DNA from: Hyalella azteca
Taxonomy: Eukaryota; Arthropoda; Malacostraca; Amphipoda; Hyalellidae
Reading direction: 5' to 3'
Assembly: GCF_000764305.2 (NCBI RefSeq)
Contig: NW_025944962.1
Location: 180,514 to 244,513, forward strand
Length of the DNA stretch: 64,000 nt
Made by a program: the position numbers and the translations under genes. This document shows positions 1 to 12,350 of the stretch, in pieces; positions within the stretch are counted from its first letter, which is position 1; every line of letters starts with the position of its first letter. The notes beneath the pieces are model-generated. The model saw only the letters and a program-made list of their open reading frames with translations, made no database searches and had not been told where the DNA came from.

Positions 1-181
1 CACTTCGATAATAAAACGTTGATTTCAGCAACCCAATCATTAGTATTCACATTCAAACATTATTGTTCTCACTGCAACACGAACGGTGCTTCGGTAACAT
101 CTGCATAGTCGCCGCGGTACACACAATAACAACCGGCTTTATGATGTATTAATTCGCTATCGTGTATTCTAATTTAAGGGA

Positions 182-232
182 GTGTGTGAGGCAGGAGAGT
201 GGGTGAGGCAGGAGAGTGGGTGAGGCAGGGGA
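182..232. repeat. 17-bp minisatellite, 3 copies
   Basis: Three head-to-tail copies of a purine-rich 17-bp unit built on the word gtgaggcagg, nearly identical to each other. An open frame on the minus strand across it is a by-product of the repeat. Confidence 0.85.
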
Positions 233-3200
233 ACCCTTAAACGCACGCATTTAAGGTAGAAACCATGCCTTGTTGCTCGCTTTTTCAGCGCCATACAACA
301 CCGAGGCAAAAATTCGAAATTGTAATCATAATTTGAATTATAGGTAAAATTATAGGCAATTGTGGGCAAAAATTCGAAAATTTTGCTTGCATCGTTTATG
401 ATACACGGTGCATTTAGGCGTTAAATGCGACTGATGTTCTAGCCATGTCAGAGCTGTAGTTCAAATTGCAGAGCTCGCGACAACTCCAGCTCTGTTGACG
501 ACGCTGATACAATAATTATATTGTTCATTTTATGGATAATGGAAAAATTTCAATGATTTATGGAACATAATATAGACAATGGAAAATTGTCACGGGTTTA
601 TGGTACATTTAATGGATTATGGATTGTGACTACTATTATTACATCATTACGTTGAATTTTATTAATTATGGATCATTTTCATCAATGGATTTAAACTCTG
701 TCTCATTTTGTTAAGAAATTGGATATATTCTATCAAACACACATGAAAACATTAATGCTATCAGATGCAATGGCAGTCATACACGCTACAGTTAAATTTA
801 AGACAGCGTCCGTAAAACTTAAGTATTACTTGCGGGTCAGAAAATGCAGAACATAATGAAAAATTTCAAATCATAGCAGATTGCAAGACAATATTCTAGA
901 TTATAAGATTATATCCAAACTATGCGAATTATTTAAGTCGAAAAAATTTCTTTCATAGCATGAGAATTCAAACCTCTTCAAATTTTTATCATATGAAATC
1001 ACCTTAGAATTTAAAGCGGGTAAACGTATTTCGCCATTGTCATTAAACTTTTAGGCCTTGATCGCATGCAAATGACACAATTAATTCAATTATTCCCTAG
1101 GCCGTAACTAGGCTCAAGAATTTACAGAAAAGCTATGCAAAAGTCCTAAGTATCAAAGGCTTAACGCATGGCTTGCATCGCTAAGCAGGAGTATGCCTAA
1201 TTTTTAGAGTTTTTTATAGTTCTCGATAACTGGAGTTTTTGTTTTTGTCAATTTAAGTGATGTTTTTGAACGTTTTCCCAAGGAGATTTAGGCCAATATT
1301 TTTCTCCCAAATCAGTCAATTATATTGTTCTTTTTACAGTTGAAGTTGAAATTTACTTTATGTACAGCAAAAAATATGATATCATTCCCATTATACATTA
1401 AAAATGTATAATGGGAATCTTAAATTTTTTTCTTGTACTTTTTTTCGGCACAAATTAAGCAACTTCCACGTTTGGAGTAAAGTTCAGATCAAATTGCCTT
1501 AACTGAAATATGATTGGGTTGAATTTTACTTGCTTGGAGCATTTTATTATCGGGTTATCATAATTGGAGGATTGAGTTGAATTTAAATAATTAATAGGAT
1601 TGCGTTGAATATTAATAGGATTGCGTTGAATTTTACTCTTTTGGGGCTTTTTTAATCATGCTGGTATCTATCAATAGCATCAGACAATACGTTCAATGCA
1701 AATAAGTCACTTTAAATTGTTGACAATTCACTTATTCTTGACTAACAATAATTTAATCCTATTGTGTGAACTATTTAAATAATATAATATTTAAAACTCT
1801 GTTAACATTGTACATTAACAATGAAAACCTCAAAATTAACTTAAAACTTTGAAAATTATAATTTGACTATAATTTTTTTAAATCACAAAGAGCCGAGTTT
1901 GATCAAAACGAACTAGTTCCTACGGTGCCAAACATTTAAAAGTTTATATATTTTAATTTAAAAAAGAAAGACTTCATATTTTACTTTAAAACGCAAGCAA
2001 ATCAGCTTACGTGCAAGCTAAGCCTGGGAGTCATCCTGAGAAAGTTTTATAAATTCAGAAGTTTTCGTCTTTAGCAAACATAATCGGATATGACATATAA
2101 GCTGGTATTTTTTTAGTTAATTCTTTACCATCGCAAAGCCGTTTCAGCGACAAGAAAAAATAAAAAAATAAACAATATTTTGTGCATAAAACATTGTCAT
2201 AAAATTCAATTATAACTCGATAAATCACCCTAAATTTTCAAGGCTGAAGAAGTAATGGGAGAATTTTAAACTTATTTTGAAATATTTTACCAGTATCACG
2301 TCCACATGACCGGCATGGATTTTCATAATTAGCATTTTGGTTCAAGACATATTACCGTCTGCTAGTAAACAAATGCTTAGTACTTTTTGTTCGAGCCGTC
2401 GCATTTTTGTTGTATACTAAGCTGGATAGAATATGCGACCATTACAAGTTATATTGCAGTTCATTAATTTTCTTTGTAATGAATGGCACTTGCAATCCAT
2501 CGTAAGAAGTTTACCTCAAATGATGCAACGTATCTCATGCAGTATTTTTCAATGTGAATCATATTAGACGCATGATCTTTATATATTATTATAATAAAAT
2601 ATTTAATTATAAAAAAACAATAGATATTTTGCGCCACAATATGCACACCGTTTTAGTAGGAGGAAATGACATAATATTGCGTATAATTTCAACAATGCAC
2701 CGGCTCAGCACGGCACCAACATATGTTCAAGTTGGCCCTGAACTTGTGCAGAATTGTGGAAGTTTGGGAAACAGCCTTGCTAACTTTACGGTGTAGGGCT
2801 CGTTGCAATTGCGCTGCATCTTCCACGACACTCAGTGCGGTGGAGGTAAAATTTAATAAATAAATTGATCCTACACTCGCTTTTAAAACTGGTGCGCTAG
2901 AGTGGTAGCGAAATGGCTAATGTTGCTTTTGGATTCTAGTGGCAACACAGGAACGTAGTTCGGCCACCGATAATCGAAAAACGAAATAACGAAAAATATT
3001 GTTCGATGTTGAAAAACTTATGAGAAAATGGTCAATAAAACAAATTCTCTGGTCTTTAATGAAACCTAAATGAAGCCAACAAATTCCGCCATACTATACT
3101 AACCCATCGATAATCATGCAAAAGCCTACCTCACTTATCCCAGACATCCATCACACATAAAAGGTAACGAGTCCATTCAACATTTCTGTCACACATAGCC

Positions 3201-4530
3201 TACAGCCGGTGTGCTATTACATTCACAGGCAAATGAAACATTTTCGTAGCAATTGCGCGGTGCTTCTGGTACATAAAATCCTGCCAAATTACGCCGTAGT
3301 TCTCTTCTATACGCAACAAGAAACATTTGTACTCGTGACTATACATTTACACCATTCCCCCAAACTTCATTTCTCATTTTAATCTTTATTCCATCTGCTC
3401 CATTTCAATTCAAAAGTTTTTCCGGTTCTCGCTACGTTTGCCTTTGTTTTCCCAGCCACGTGCAGCGCTTGCCCTTTTAACGCTCGCCAAATCTGCATAA
3501 TTGCAACAATTGGGCGAGGATATAGCCTCTCGAGCTCCGGTATCCACACCAACAAGTGGGGAGTTTTGTTGTAAAACGCTTTGGTATTGCACCAGCAGAA
3601 GGAAAACTTCCCCTTAGAACTTTTGTTATTACGTCAGCTTTCATAAGCGTTTGGAAAAAATTCTCTATCTCTAACGTATCTATTGGATATTTTTTATTGC
3701 CGTGGTCGCAAGCGATGGAGATGAATTTTTTTTAAGACCTGCCTCGAGATTCGGAGAGCGAACCTCATGGTCGTAAATCTGTGATGAGATTTCTTCTTCA
3801 GACGTCAGAATTTCGCTCATGAATGTGGATCATCATGATGATGATACGAGTCGATTATGAAAATGAAATCTTTTACAAACTATGCTAATTTTTTCAATGT
3901 TTTATGCTTGTAACTATTCGCTTTAGCATCAAACTGGGATCTTCACCTGCTGACCCTCATCTTTTTTCCGGAATGCGAAATTTTCTTCTCTTAGATATTT
4001 ATTTTTATCTACTCTATCTTTGTAATATGATCGTGACTCATGCAGTTCCAGTTTGCGATGACCATAAAGCTATGATTGCGTTCATTTCATGGTGATCCCA
4101 ATATTTGCCATAAAAAGTAATACTAAGTCGATGCGAGAAAATTGACATATTTTACGACTTTTCTCCCAGTCTTTTTACAGGAACATTTATAAAGTGGTAC
4201 TCAAAATGATATATTTATGAGGACATCTTTTATAAATAATATTTTATTCAGAAAATTTCGAAAACTGACAGAAACTATAAGAATTTTTAATTGTCGATTG
4301 ATGTTGAAACATATAAATGATATATCCACAGCAAAAAATGTTATTTTTTCTACATTCAATTTTCTGTGATATATCAATTACGTACTGAAGAGATTATGAG
4401 ACTAAAGTTAGTGAATATTGATCATTACACAGTGAAAAATAAAATTGGTTTTATGAAATCAAGAGCTACATCAATAAGTGATCATCCTAGCTGTTTGTCC
4501 AGTCAATCTGCTTTGGAATTAAAAAAATAC
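233..4530. other. AT-rich non-coding DNA, nothing recognised
   Basis: About 4.3 kb with stop codons in all frames and no open frame that looks like an exon. Apart from one perfect hairpin (1384-1418) I see no transposon ends, RNA genes or arrays. A somewhat GC-richer patch at 2690-2850 and another at 3430-3600 have no recognisable product. Confidence 0.6.
1384..1418. repeat. Perfect 16-bp inverted repeat with 3-nt loop
   Basis: The arms 1384-1399 (attcccattatacatt) and 1403-1418 are exact reverse complements, separated by aaa. It could be a palindrome remnant of a transposon or simply a cruciform-prone AT sequence. No flanking target duplication is visible. Confidence 0.8.
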
Positions 4531-4728
4531 AACTCAGTACTCACTGCAGTGAGTGACAGAGAGCGCATTTTCTCGTCGACGAAAACGTGAAGTCACGGAC
4601 GGACGGACAGGCAGACAGACGGACGGACGGACAGGGAGACAGACGGACAGAGAGACGGACGGACAGACGGACGGACATGACGAGCACAATAGCGCATTTC
4701 CTCCATAAATGAGAAAATTCGCTCAAAA
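4531..4728. mobile_element. MITE-like element, copy 1, with GGAC microsatellite core
   Basis: This shares its two ends with the element at 52,218-52,356. The left end contains actcactgcagtgagt and then agcgcattttctcgtcgacg. The right end contains a near-inverted copy, gagaaaattcgct. The 13-bp end pair (agcgcattttctc / gagaaaatgcgct, best seen in copy 2) looks like terminal inverted repeats. Between them lies a (ggac)n/(agac)n tract at about 4591-4676, longer than in copy 2. It has no coding capacity and would be non-autonomous. The family is not recognised. Confidence 0.6.
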
Positions 4729-4739
4729 GGACCTCATCC

Positions 4740-6185
4740 AGAGAGACCTCTTTATTCATTAAAAAACCTCTTTATTCAACTGCTGTTCCGATTACCGATC
4801 AGTTAGTTTTGTAAGTGAATAACTTTCATGATTGCTGCTGCTGATGATATTGTTATTGTTTGCAGAGTCAGCGCCTTGATGCTAAAAAACAGAGAATGAT
4901 GGAGCAGTGGAAAAGTTGTAAAAAAGAGCTGTAAAAATATACGGAATGCGATCAACAGATGACAGAAATTTTGAGTAAACTTTAGTGGTATGTATTTTCT
5001 AAAAAGACACTCCATTGCCGTATGAATACATTGTGATGAACAAATAGCGTTGAGAAAGTGCAATATTACGACATTGTCATAAATTAAGATCCAGCAGGGC
5101 AATTTCATGAGAAGACATTATGATAGACTTATATCTACGATTATAACTTTAATCTTAGGAAACTGTGATAAATTATGAGGTGAGATGAAAAATTGGAGCT
5201 GAAGACGTCGTGAGAAACACGGAATTCCTATGAACTTGAATTGGAATACAATTAATGTGATGAACTCAGAACTAACAAAATACTTGAATCTGAAAACATT
5301 GTGATTAACGTAAAACAGAGATGAATCCAGCTCACAAATGTTCTGCATTACTTCATTTGTCAGTGGTTAATATTGTGTACCTCCATATAATTAATCTTCA
5401 GCGAAAAGTATTACATGCCAATTCTATTCAAAAAATATTAACATCATTGGAGAGATGAAGAATTCCATTGCAGTCGTCATACACTTCCCCATAAAGAAAC
5501 AGTAACAGACCAATTGTAATTTGAAAATTTTGGAAATTTTACCGTTTTGCGTGGAATTTCCCGCGCTCTAATTAGGAAATTACACGAACAAATTATTTAT
5601 TAACTAGAATTTTCTATAACATTCGCCTTTTCGAGAGAAATACATTATTGTTGAGCTGGAAACACATCTTAACTTCGTTTTAAATTCAGATCTTGTGCAC
5701 GAACTCTGAATCATACATTTCCATATGACAAAAGTCGAATAATATCTATAAAATTTTCGAAAGCATTGCGAGTTAAAAGTAGTTGGAATTTTCCACGTGT
5801 CTCTAAATTTACTTTCTCAAAAAATTAAGTAAGAAGTGGCAAAAACTGAGAGTAAACGTCAGCCGCTTCATTCCTCTCTTTCAGACGCCAGAAATAAAAA
5901 TTAAAGCATTTTTGGTGCCGGTGCCATGTTTCCCGGTATTGCCACTTCCTTATCGCGATCATCAAGGTTTTTTCAAGGGAATTTCTGGAGGCGGCGCAGA
6001 GTTTTTCTCGACTTTCAGGCGTCGAGCAGGAAAGCTGTAATTGACGAAATAACAGCGGTGTAGACTGAAAACAAACGTTTGCTTTTTTGAACTATAATGG
6101 TTCTTTCTGCCTCTATTCTCCCACTTTTCGAGGTGGAATCTCAACTTTAAACGCTATATAATACAATTTTTTATTCAAAATATTA
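4740..6185. other. AT-rich non-coding DNA
   Basis: No convincing gene. The minus-strand open frames at 4803-5348 are low-complexity, rich in F, L and I, and have no start context, splice-site pattern or known domain. Nothing else was seen. Confidence 0.55.
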
Positions 6186-6189
6186 ATTC

Positions 6190-6590
6190 ATTACCCTTTT
6201 AAATATCAACTCTTCGCCATTTGTATTATCAAGTCTTAGCCCTTTTGAACGTCAATTCTCCAACCTTTGCAATATTAAGTTTTCACCTCTTTCACCTCTT
6301 TGAATATCCACAATTCATAACCTTTTGGAATATCAACTTTTCATCACTTCGAATATCATTTCATCACCCTTTGCAATAGCAAGCTTTCACCACTTTGAAA
6401 ATCATTTCATCACCCTTTGCAATATCAAACTTTCATCACTTTGAATATCATTTCATCACCCTTTGCAATATCAAACTTTCACCACTTCGAATATCATTTC
6501 ATCATCCTTTCGAGCTAGCTATAGCATCTTTTCGCCCTCTGGCTTATCCACTTTGCACCTTTTTCAATATCAACTCCTTACCATTTTTTA
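6190..6590. repeat. Degenerate 23/46-bp minisatellite
   Basis: Repeats of words such as cacccctttgcaatatcaa and ttcaccactttgaatatca alternate with a basic period near 23 bp. The best conserved stretch (about 6357-6515) has a 46-bp dimer period. Copies towards both ends are strongly diverged, so this is an old array. Confidence 0.75.
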
Positions 6591-6609
6591 TATATTTCTT
6601 ATCAACATT

Positions 6610-7823
6610 TTTACTGAATATTGGAGTCGTCGTCGCATCACTGATTTAATTCTCGTGCACAATTACTGAGATAATAAAAAGCAAGCAAGCACCTCATTAC
6701 GACGATAAAAGTCGTACAGCAAACACAGCAAAATTATTGTCGGTGATTTTGAGCTGTCAAAATCACCGATAATGGGAAAAACCTTTCGATTTTATATTCC
6801 GATTTCTTTTATGAGAAAAGTTTTAAAGGATTCACAATTTTATTTTCAGTGCGGTGGGATGGTTTATTAATATTGAGTATTTAGCCATCTACACTACACT
6901 AAATAAGCATATTGCAATTCATGACAATATTATAGTCCGTTGAATGTTATTTAATTCAAAGAAATTACATTAATTTAATACAACATAAATTTTTAATCGT
7001 ATTCTACAACTTCCAGGAATATTATTGGTATGAATTTAAAAAAGATTCAACAGCTTTAATTAATTTTACAAACTGTATGTAAAGTTTAATTAATTAATGT
7101 GTAATATAAATTAAATTTAATTACTTTAATTTAAATGAATTTAATGTGTAAAATTGTGTCAGGGTACAATTTAGCAAGTCAAGACATTTAAGTTAACGAA
7201 GACGAATTTATTCAAACATTTTAATCCCTGACATTTCGTGCGACTATGCAGTAAAACAGAGCACATCACCAGTAATGTTTTTTGCTGTCGCGAGATCATT
7301 TCCATATATAAACAAAGTGCTTTGCTAAAAGTGCAATGCTGCTCAGAACATTCTTGTATAAAAATATGAATGATTGAAAATTAATGATACAAAGATTCAA
7401 GATGAACGCCGTATGCTAGATGAGTGGTTCCGTTCAATGAACGGTATTTTATGTAGGACAGACGGCAACGTTCGTAGATACCAGTCTTGGTAAAGATTCA
7501 AACATTGGATATTGAGAAGAATTGACTAGACATTAAATTAATGGTTATTCAAGCAGCACTAGAAGAAAGAAAAATGAGTTGCTTTTGACATCCCTGCATT
7601 ATTACTTCAGAGTCCCATGACCGAACTATGAACATATATTATGACCGAACGATTAACATATAAAATACAATGAAATATTATTACCTTTCTATAAGCGTAG
7701 CAATATAAAACAATGAGATGAGCTAATTTTGATCCCTACTCGAGTTATCGCTCGAGAGCCTCGCTGGGACGTTTGAAGAGGAAAAAGTAATTAGAAGCAA
7801 GCGTTGTAATTACAGCGGTTGAG
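6610..7823. other. AT-rich non-coding DNA with one hairpin
   Basis: No gene is seen. A hairpin lies at 6736-6773: 15-bp arms around cggtgatttt / aaaatcaccg with one mismatch and an 8-nt loop. Confidence 0.55.
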
Positions 7824-8001
7824 CCGTATTTTAGTTCGTACACGATCCCGTATTTTAGTTCGTTAACGTGTCCGTATTTTCTTACTACATGAGGAGACCG
7901 GGTTTTAGTTCGTACACGATCCCGTATTTTAGTTCGTTAACGAGTCCGTATTTTCTTACTACATGAGGAGACCGGGTTTTAGTTTCTACACGATTTCGTT
8001 C
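7824..8001. repeat. 74-bp tandem repeat, about 2.4 copies
   Basis: The unit starts at 7824, 7898 and 7972. It is itself composed of three variants of ccgtattttagttcgt. The first two full copies differ at very few positions and the third is partial and diverged. Confidence 0.8.
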
Positions 8002-8035
8002 TCTAGTTCGTACACCAGGCAGTATTTTAGTTCGA

Positions 8036-9329
8036 AATTGACATCATATTCTGAATTTCAAAGCATTAATTCATTAATTTTGGTCTATTCAAGCATCACA
8101 CAGGAAATAATTGAATTCAATACTCAAAAACCATATTATTTTAAAATACTTTTACATGAAATCTATCGAGAGAAAATGGTTTGCATTTTTGACTTTGGTG
8201 CGTGTTTAAAATGTATTGCTTCTAATGCACACTAGCTTGTTCGCAGGAAACAAACAGTGATTCTAAAATTTAAGTCCTTAAAAGTGCAACTTATTCTGCG
8301 GCCCAAAAAGATTTCCAGCTGATTTAAATCTGCTTCATATTGAATCACGATTATCGAAACACCTTGGAAAGGCACCATATTTATCTTGTGGAGACAAAAT
8401 CCCATGATTTCCTTATTGGATTCGGATTTTACGTTACAAATTTCGCATGTCCTTTGTGCTTTAGGTGCATGCTGAGTTGTCGTAAATTGAGGGATTTGAG
8501 TGAGGCTTCTATTTTATTGACAAAATAGGAGCTTTCACTTCAGCGAATAAGAAATCTGAAATTCGTCATTGTAAGATAAATATTGGAAGGATATTGTGGA
8601 ACGTTTCTAGTGGTCTTGGACTCTGAGAACCGTCGATCGATGCTAGCACGGTCGGAGCAGAGAAAAATTGCACTCGCTTCTTGAAAGTCGAATGGGTCCA
8701 ATAATTTTTAAATTTATAGAAAAAAATACCAACGAAAATTATTTTGTTTATATCTTGGGAAGCGAATTTATTGTTACTGTGAAAAAAACGTTAACCGTGG
8801 TGGTTAAAATCATATACAACAATCAAATCATTCTGTAAGCGTGGAATTCGTAAGTTCATTAATTATTTAGGAAGCAATCGAAAATCACAGGGCATATTTT
8901 ACGTAAATATTTATGTTGAAATTAAGTTCCTGATATGAAAGTTTCACTGTTGCGTACGGCTCATTATGGTTTTCTAAAATTACTAAGATCAATCAATAAC
9001 TTTTATCGTGTTATATGTTAGAAATAAATGATTTTACTTCTCGATTATGCCTTATGTGCAATTCTAATTTTATGTAACCATTTTTACCATTATATATTAA
9101 TAGTTTGCAGAAACCGATTTCATAAAGTGATTTTATAAAGACAACTGAACGAAAAATCGTGTATTCAAATCCTTCGCCAAACGGATATACGTAACAACAA
9201 ACCCTTTTTGAATACATACCCGTACAACAAAAACATTTTCTTCCATTGATCAAATGATTAATTTATGTTCAATATCATTAGAAAATGTATAATAAATGAA
9301 TTTTCTCCTACGGGAATGAAAATATTCTA
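8036..9329. other. AT-rich non-coding DNA
   Basis: No supported gene. Short open frames are AT-driven. The segment 9205-9330 on the minus strand lies just downstream of the promoter-like module F1 and contains ATGGAAGAA... at about 9228-9245, which may be a first-exon start (see findings). Confidence 0.5.
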
Positions 9330-9770
9330 GATTTATTATCGATCAAACAATAAAACGATAAGAATAATCTAATAAATAATCTAACCTGAACACTGTTGTT
9401 CCAAACACTATATAGGCTCCCTTCAATCAAATATCACTGCCACACGCGTTAACGTCAAAGATACAGAAGATCAAAGTCACTTTCTCAGTGGGCGCGTAAA
9501 ATTGTTTCTTTGGCCCTCAGGAATTCTCCGAGACGTGGCAATTTCCTCCGCCATTTTTCACGGAAATTTTTTTAACAAAAGTTACTCAAAAAATTGGGAG
9601 CTTCTTGCTGCCGCTTGACTGAACGCATTGTGCGTGAAAATGTTTCTCGTGGTTTAATCGTTAAAAATCTTGTGCTTAAGAAATTAATATTTTTTGTTAA
9701 TATAATTTATTATGATTATTAATTAAATTTCTTTCACAGTTATGTTGGGCTTCGTTTTCGTCCGTTGGGA
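9330..9770 (-). promoter_or_regulatory. Module F1: duplicated promoter-like block
   Basis: This segment is conserved with 25,985-26,510 (F2). The best conserved core (about 9446-9600) is GC-richer than its surroundings and reads ccctcaggaatt, gagacgtggcaatttcctcc, gccatttttca. On the minus strand the core is followed by CTATATAG (TATA-like, about 9407-9415) and 20-30 nt later by ACAGTGTTCAGG, which could carry an initiator. The call as a promoter rests on conservation plus the TATA-like word. No transcript evidence is available, and it could also be a conserved piece of a transposon. Confidence 0.45.
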
Positions 9771-9900
9771 CAGATGTTTCTAAAGCTCAAGCTGTTGTTT
9801 CCTATGAGAATGTCGTCTGTGTCCGGCGCCAAATTGCTTTGAGCGGCGACGTTTTCGAAATAAAATCGTTCGTGTGAATTGCCTTTTGTATTAAGCCTAA

Positions 9901-10077
9901 CAACACTGCCCGCCACCAACACTGCCCGCCACCAACACTGCCCACCACCCTCACTGCCCGCCACCAACACTGCGCGCCACCAACACTGCCCGCCACCTGC
10001 ACTGCCCGCCACCAACACTGCCCGCCACCAACACTGCCCGCCACCAACACTGCCTGCCACCAACACTGCCCGCCACC
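9901..10077. repeat. 16-bp minisatellite running into an assembly gap
   Basis: About 11 copies of aacactgcccgccacc with single-base variants. The array stops at the N run, so its true length is unknown. All frames stay open because the unit has no stop, which explains long spurious open frames on both strands. Confidence 0.9.
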
Positions 10078-10527
10078 NNNNNNNNNNNNNNNNNNNNNNN
10101 NNNNNNNNNNNNNNNNNNNNNNNNNNNNNNNNNNNNNNNNNNNNNNNNNNNNNNNNNNNNNNNNNNNNNNNNNNNNNNNNNNNNNNNNNNNNNNNNNNNN
10201 NNNNNNNNNNNNNNNNNNNNNNNNNNNNNNNNNNNNNNNNNNNNNNNNNNNNNNNNNNNNNNNNNNNNNNNNNNNNNNNNNNNNNNNNNNNNNNNNNNNN
10301 NNNNNNNNNNNNNNNNNNNNNNNNNNNNNNNNNNNNNNNNNNNNNNNNNNNNNNNNNNNNNNNNNNNNNNNNNNNNNNNNNNNNNNNNNNNNNNNNNNNN
10401 NNNNNNNNNNNNNNNNNNNNNNNNNNNNNNNNNNNNNNNNNNNNNNNNNNNNNNNNNNNNNNNNNNNNNNNNNNNNNNNNNNNNNNNNNNNNNNNNNNNN
10501 NNNNNNNNNNNNNNNNNNNNNNNNNNN
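10078..10527. other. Assembly gap (450 N)
   Basis: Run of N between the 16-bp minisatellite and a Penelope-like fragment. The first bases after the gap (10,528-10,569) match 17,366-17,407, the bases just before another N, so the scaffold order around here should be treated with caution. Confidence 0.99.
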
Positions 10528-11037
10528 AACGTAAACGGCCTATCTATTTACTATTTCAAGAGGAAAGGAGCTAAAAGCGGCATTCAGACTAGGCTTCTGT
10601 TTGAATATATACAGGGATTCTAAAATTCGTAGATCACTAACACCGGATGCGGAAGCTAGAATTTTGAAATCACTATCAGATACAGAGGTGTTGCACTGCT
10701 CGGCATGAACACGTACAGCAGAATGAGGTGGATGTGCAAGTAGGTTCCCTGTTCTATAACTCCTGCCCTTATGCTCAGCCAGCCTAGTATAGAAATTGCG
10801 TGCCGTCATACCGACGTACGCTGATGCGCACTGCGCACAACTATATCTGTAAACTAGTGACGATCGCATAAGAACAGGTAGGGTATCCTTATACCTGAAA
10901 AAAGAGCCGATTCTAAAATTGTTAACCAGCAACACATGAAGATTTACATCCGGAAGATATTTGGCAAATAGTACTTTTAATTCCTTTGACATAGTCTCAG
11001 ATGCGGGTCCAAAGTAGGGAAAAGAACAGTAAATAAC
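10528..11037 (-). mobile_element. Penelope-like element, GIY-YIG endonuclease C-terminus
   Basis: A minus-strand open frame runs from 11,037 down to a stop at 10,540. It encodes the C-terminal part of a Penelope-like retroelement protein. Visible GIY-YIG-type features in order are VYRYSCAQC, AYVGMT, a catalytic-type R in YTRLAEH, then E and N in RILESLYIFKQKPSLN, ending in EIVNR. Upstream (VIYCSFPYFG...) is the linker that usually joins reverse transcriptase to endonuclease in this class. The reverse transcriptase is absent because the sequence ends at an artificial adapter at 11,038. The apparent start (MYKRQ) is translated adapter, not protein. A related copy lies at 45,104-45,811. Confidence 0.85.
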
Positions 11038-11075
11038 CTGTCTCTTATACACATCTAGATGTGTATAAGAGACAG
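11038..11075. other. Sequencing adapter remnant: Tn5/Nextera mosaic ends
   Basis: The 19-base mosaic end CTGTCTCTTATACACATCT (11,038-11,056) is followed directly by its exact reverse complement (11,057-11,075). This 38-bp palindrome is the junction of two transposase adapters and is not genomic. Sequence to the left (retroelement) and right (minisatellite) should not be assumed adjacent. Confidence 0.95.
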
Positions 11076-11632
11076 GCCTTCAGCCGGGTAGCCATCAGCC
11101 AGCTAGCCTTCAGCCTGGCTGCCTTCAGCCAGTTAGCCTTCAACCTGTTAGCCTTCAGCCAGGTAGCCATCAGCCAGCTAGCCTTCAGCCAGGTTTCCTT
11201 CAGCCAGTTAGCCTTCAGCCAGTTAGCCTTCAAGCCAGTAAGCCTAGCAACCAGAAAGCCTCCAGCCAGTTAGCCTTCAACCAGTTAGCCTTCAGCCAGA
11301 AAGCCTTCAGCCAGTTAGCCTTCAACCTGTTAGCCTTCAGCCAGGTAGCCATCAGCCAGCTAGCCTTCAGCCAGGTTGCCTTCAGCCAGTTAACCTTCAA
11401 CCTGTTAGCCTTCAGCCAGGTAGCCATCAGCCAGCTAGCCTTCAGCCAGGTTGCCTTCAGCCAGTTAGCCTTCAACCTGTTAGCCTTCAGCCAGGTAGCC
11501 ATCAGCCACCTAGCCTTCAGCCAGGTTGCCTTCAGCCAGTTAGCCTTCAACCTGTTAGCCTTCAGCCAGGTAGCCTTCACCCAGCTAGCCTTCAGCCAGG
11601 TAGCCTTCAGCCAGGTAGCCTTCAGCCAGTTA
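11076..11632. repeat. 15-bp minisatellite with 75-bp higher-order repeat
   Basis: About 37 copies of agccttcagccagtt-like units. Because 15 is a multiple of 3, the minus strand reads as a pentapeptide repeat (KATWL, KANRL, KASWL, MATWL). Variants recur in the fixed order KATWL-KASWL-MATWL-KANRL-KANWL, i.e. a 75-bp higher-order unit, at least three times in the middle of the array. I see no evidence that it is a protein-coding exon. Confidence 0.85.
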
Positions 11633-12350
11633 CTATCAGTTAAGTCTGCTAGCAACAACATCGAAGAAAATTGCTAGGTTCTGAAATGGCTGACTAAGCA
11701 GAAAGTAATAAAAAATCAACGACTTGAAGGAAATTTGAACTACAATAATTTGTCGATTAAATAAAGATAATATTCTTATAATCAAGGAATGAATTACACT
11801 AACACTATTATAATCTAGGAAATTCAGCATCGATGCGGGTGTATAAATAAAATAAGGAATTTTACAACATCTTTTCTTCGATCAGTTAAAAAATATTAAA
11901 TAATAGTTTGCCATTGAAATCATGAGCGAATATTTTTGATATATGCCGCTGATATTTCTTGATTTCTAGAAACATCTTTGATATTTGCTTTGATATTTGA
12001 CATCAATGATTCTTCAGATATGGGACAAGCAAATTGTTTTACGAGATGAATAGGCAAATCAGAATTCTGCCAGACGCACCATACACTGAATTTTGCGATT
12101 CTAATTGCAATGGTCCATCGCCAGGGCTAAAAATATAGAAGATCAAACACAACTGCTTAAAATCGACTCTAAATTCTAGGGCAGACACTGTGCAGTTAAG
12201 TTCTAGTGCCGATAAAATCTGAAGATATATTCTAAATATATACGAATTTAGTGCAGACATTTTAACAGCTCTTAACTTCTAAGGCAGATACTCTGTCGTC
12301 AAATGCTGGTCCAGTTAATCTATATATAAATTAGAATTAACTCACTGCGT
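11633..12350. other. Non-coding; collinear with 27,295-27,470
   Basis: Words such as ctagcaacaac (11,650) and attataatctag (about 11,810) recur at 27,318 and 27,450 in the same order, marking the old locus duplication. From about 12,060 the sequence increasingly resembles diverged copies of the 27-bp array that follows. No gene is seen. Confidence 0.5.

Noticed and set aside
2890..2970. tRNA-like word order (tagcgaaatggctaa ... agttcggccacc)
   Set aside because: The B box is poor and no cloverleaf can be formed.
11045..11273. Protein starts or ends MYKRQ and LLYTSRCV
   Set aside because: These are translations of the Nextera mosaic end, not coding sequence.
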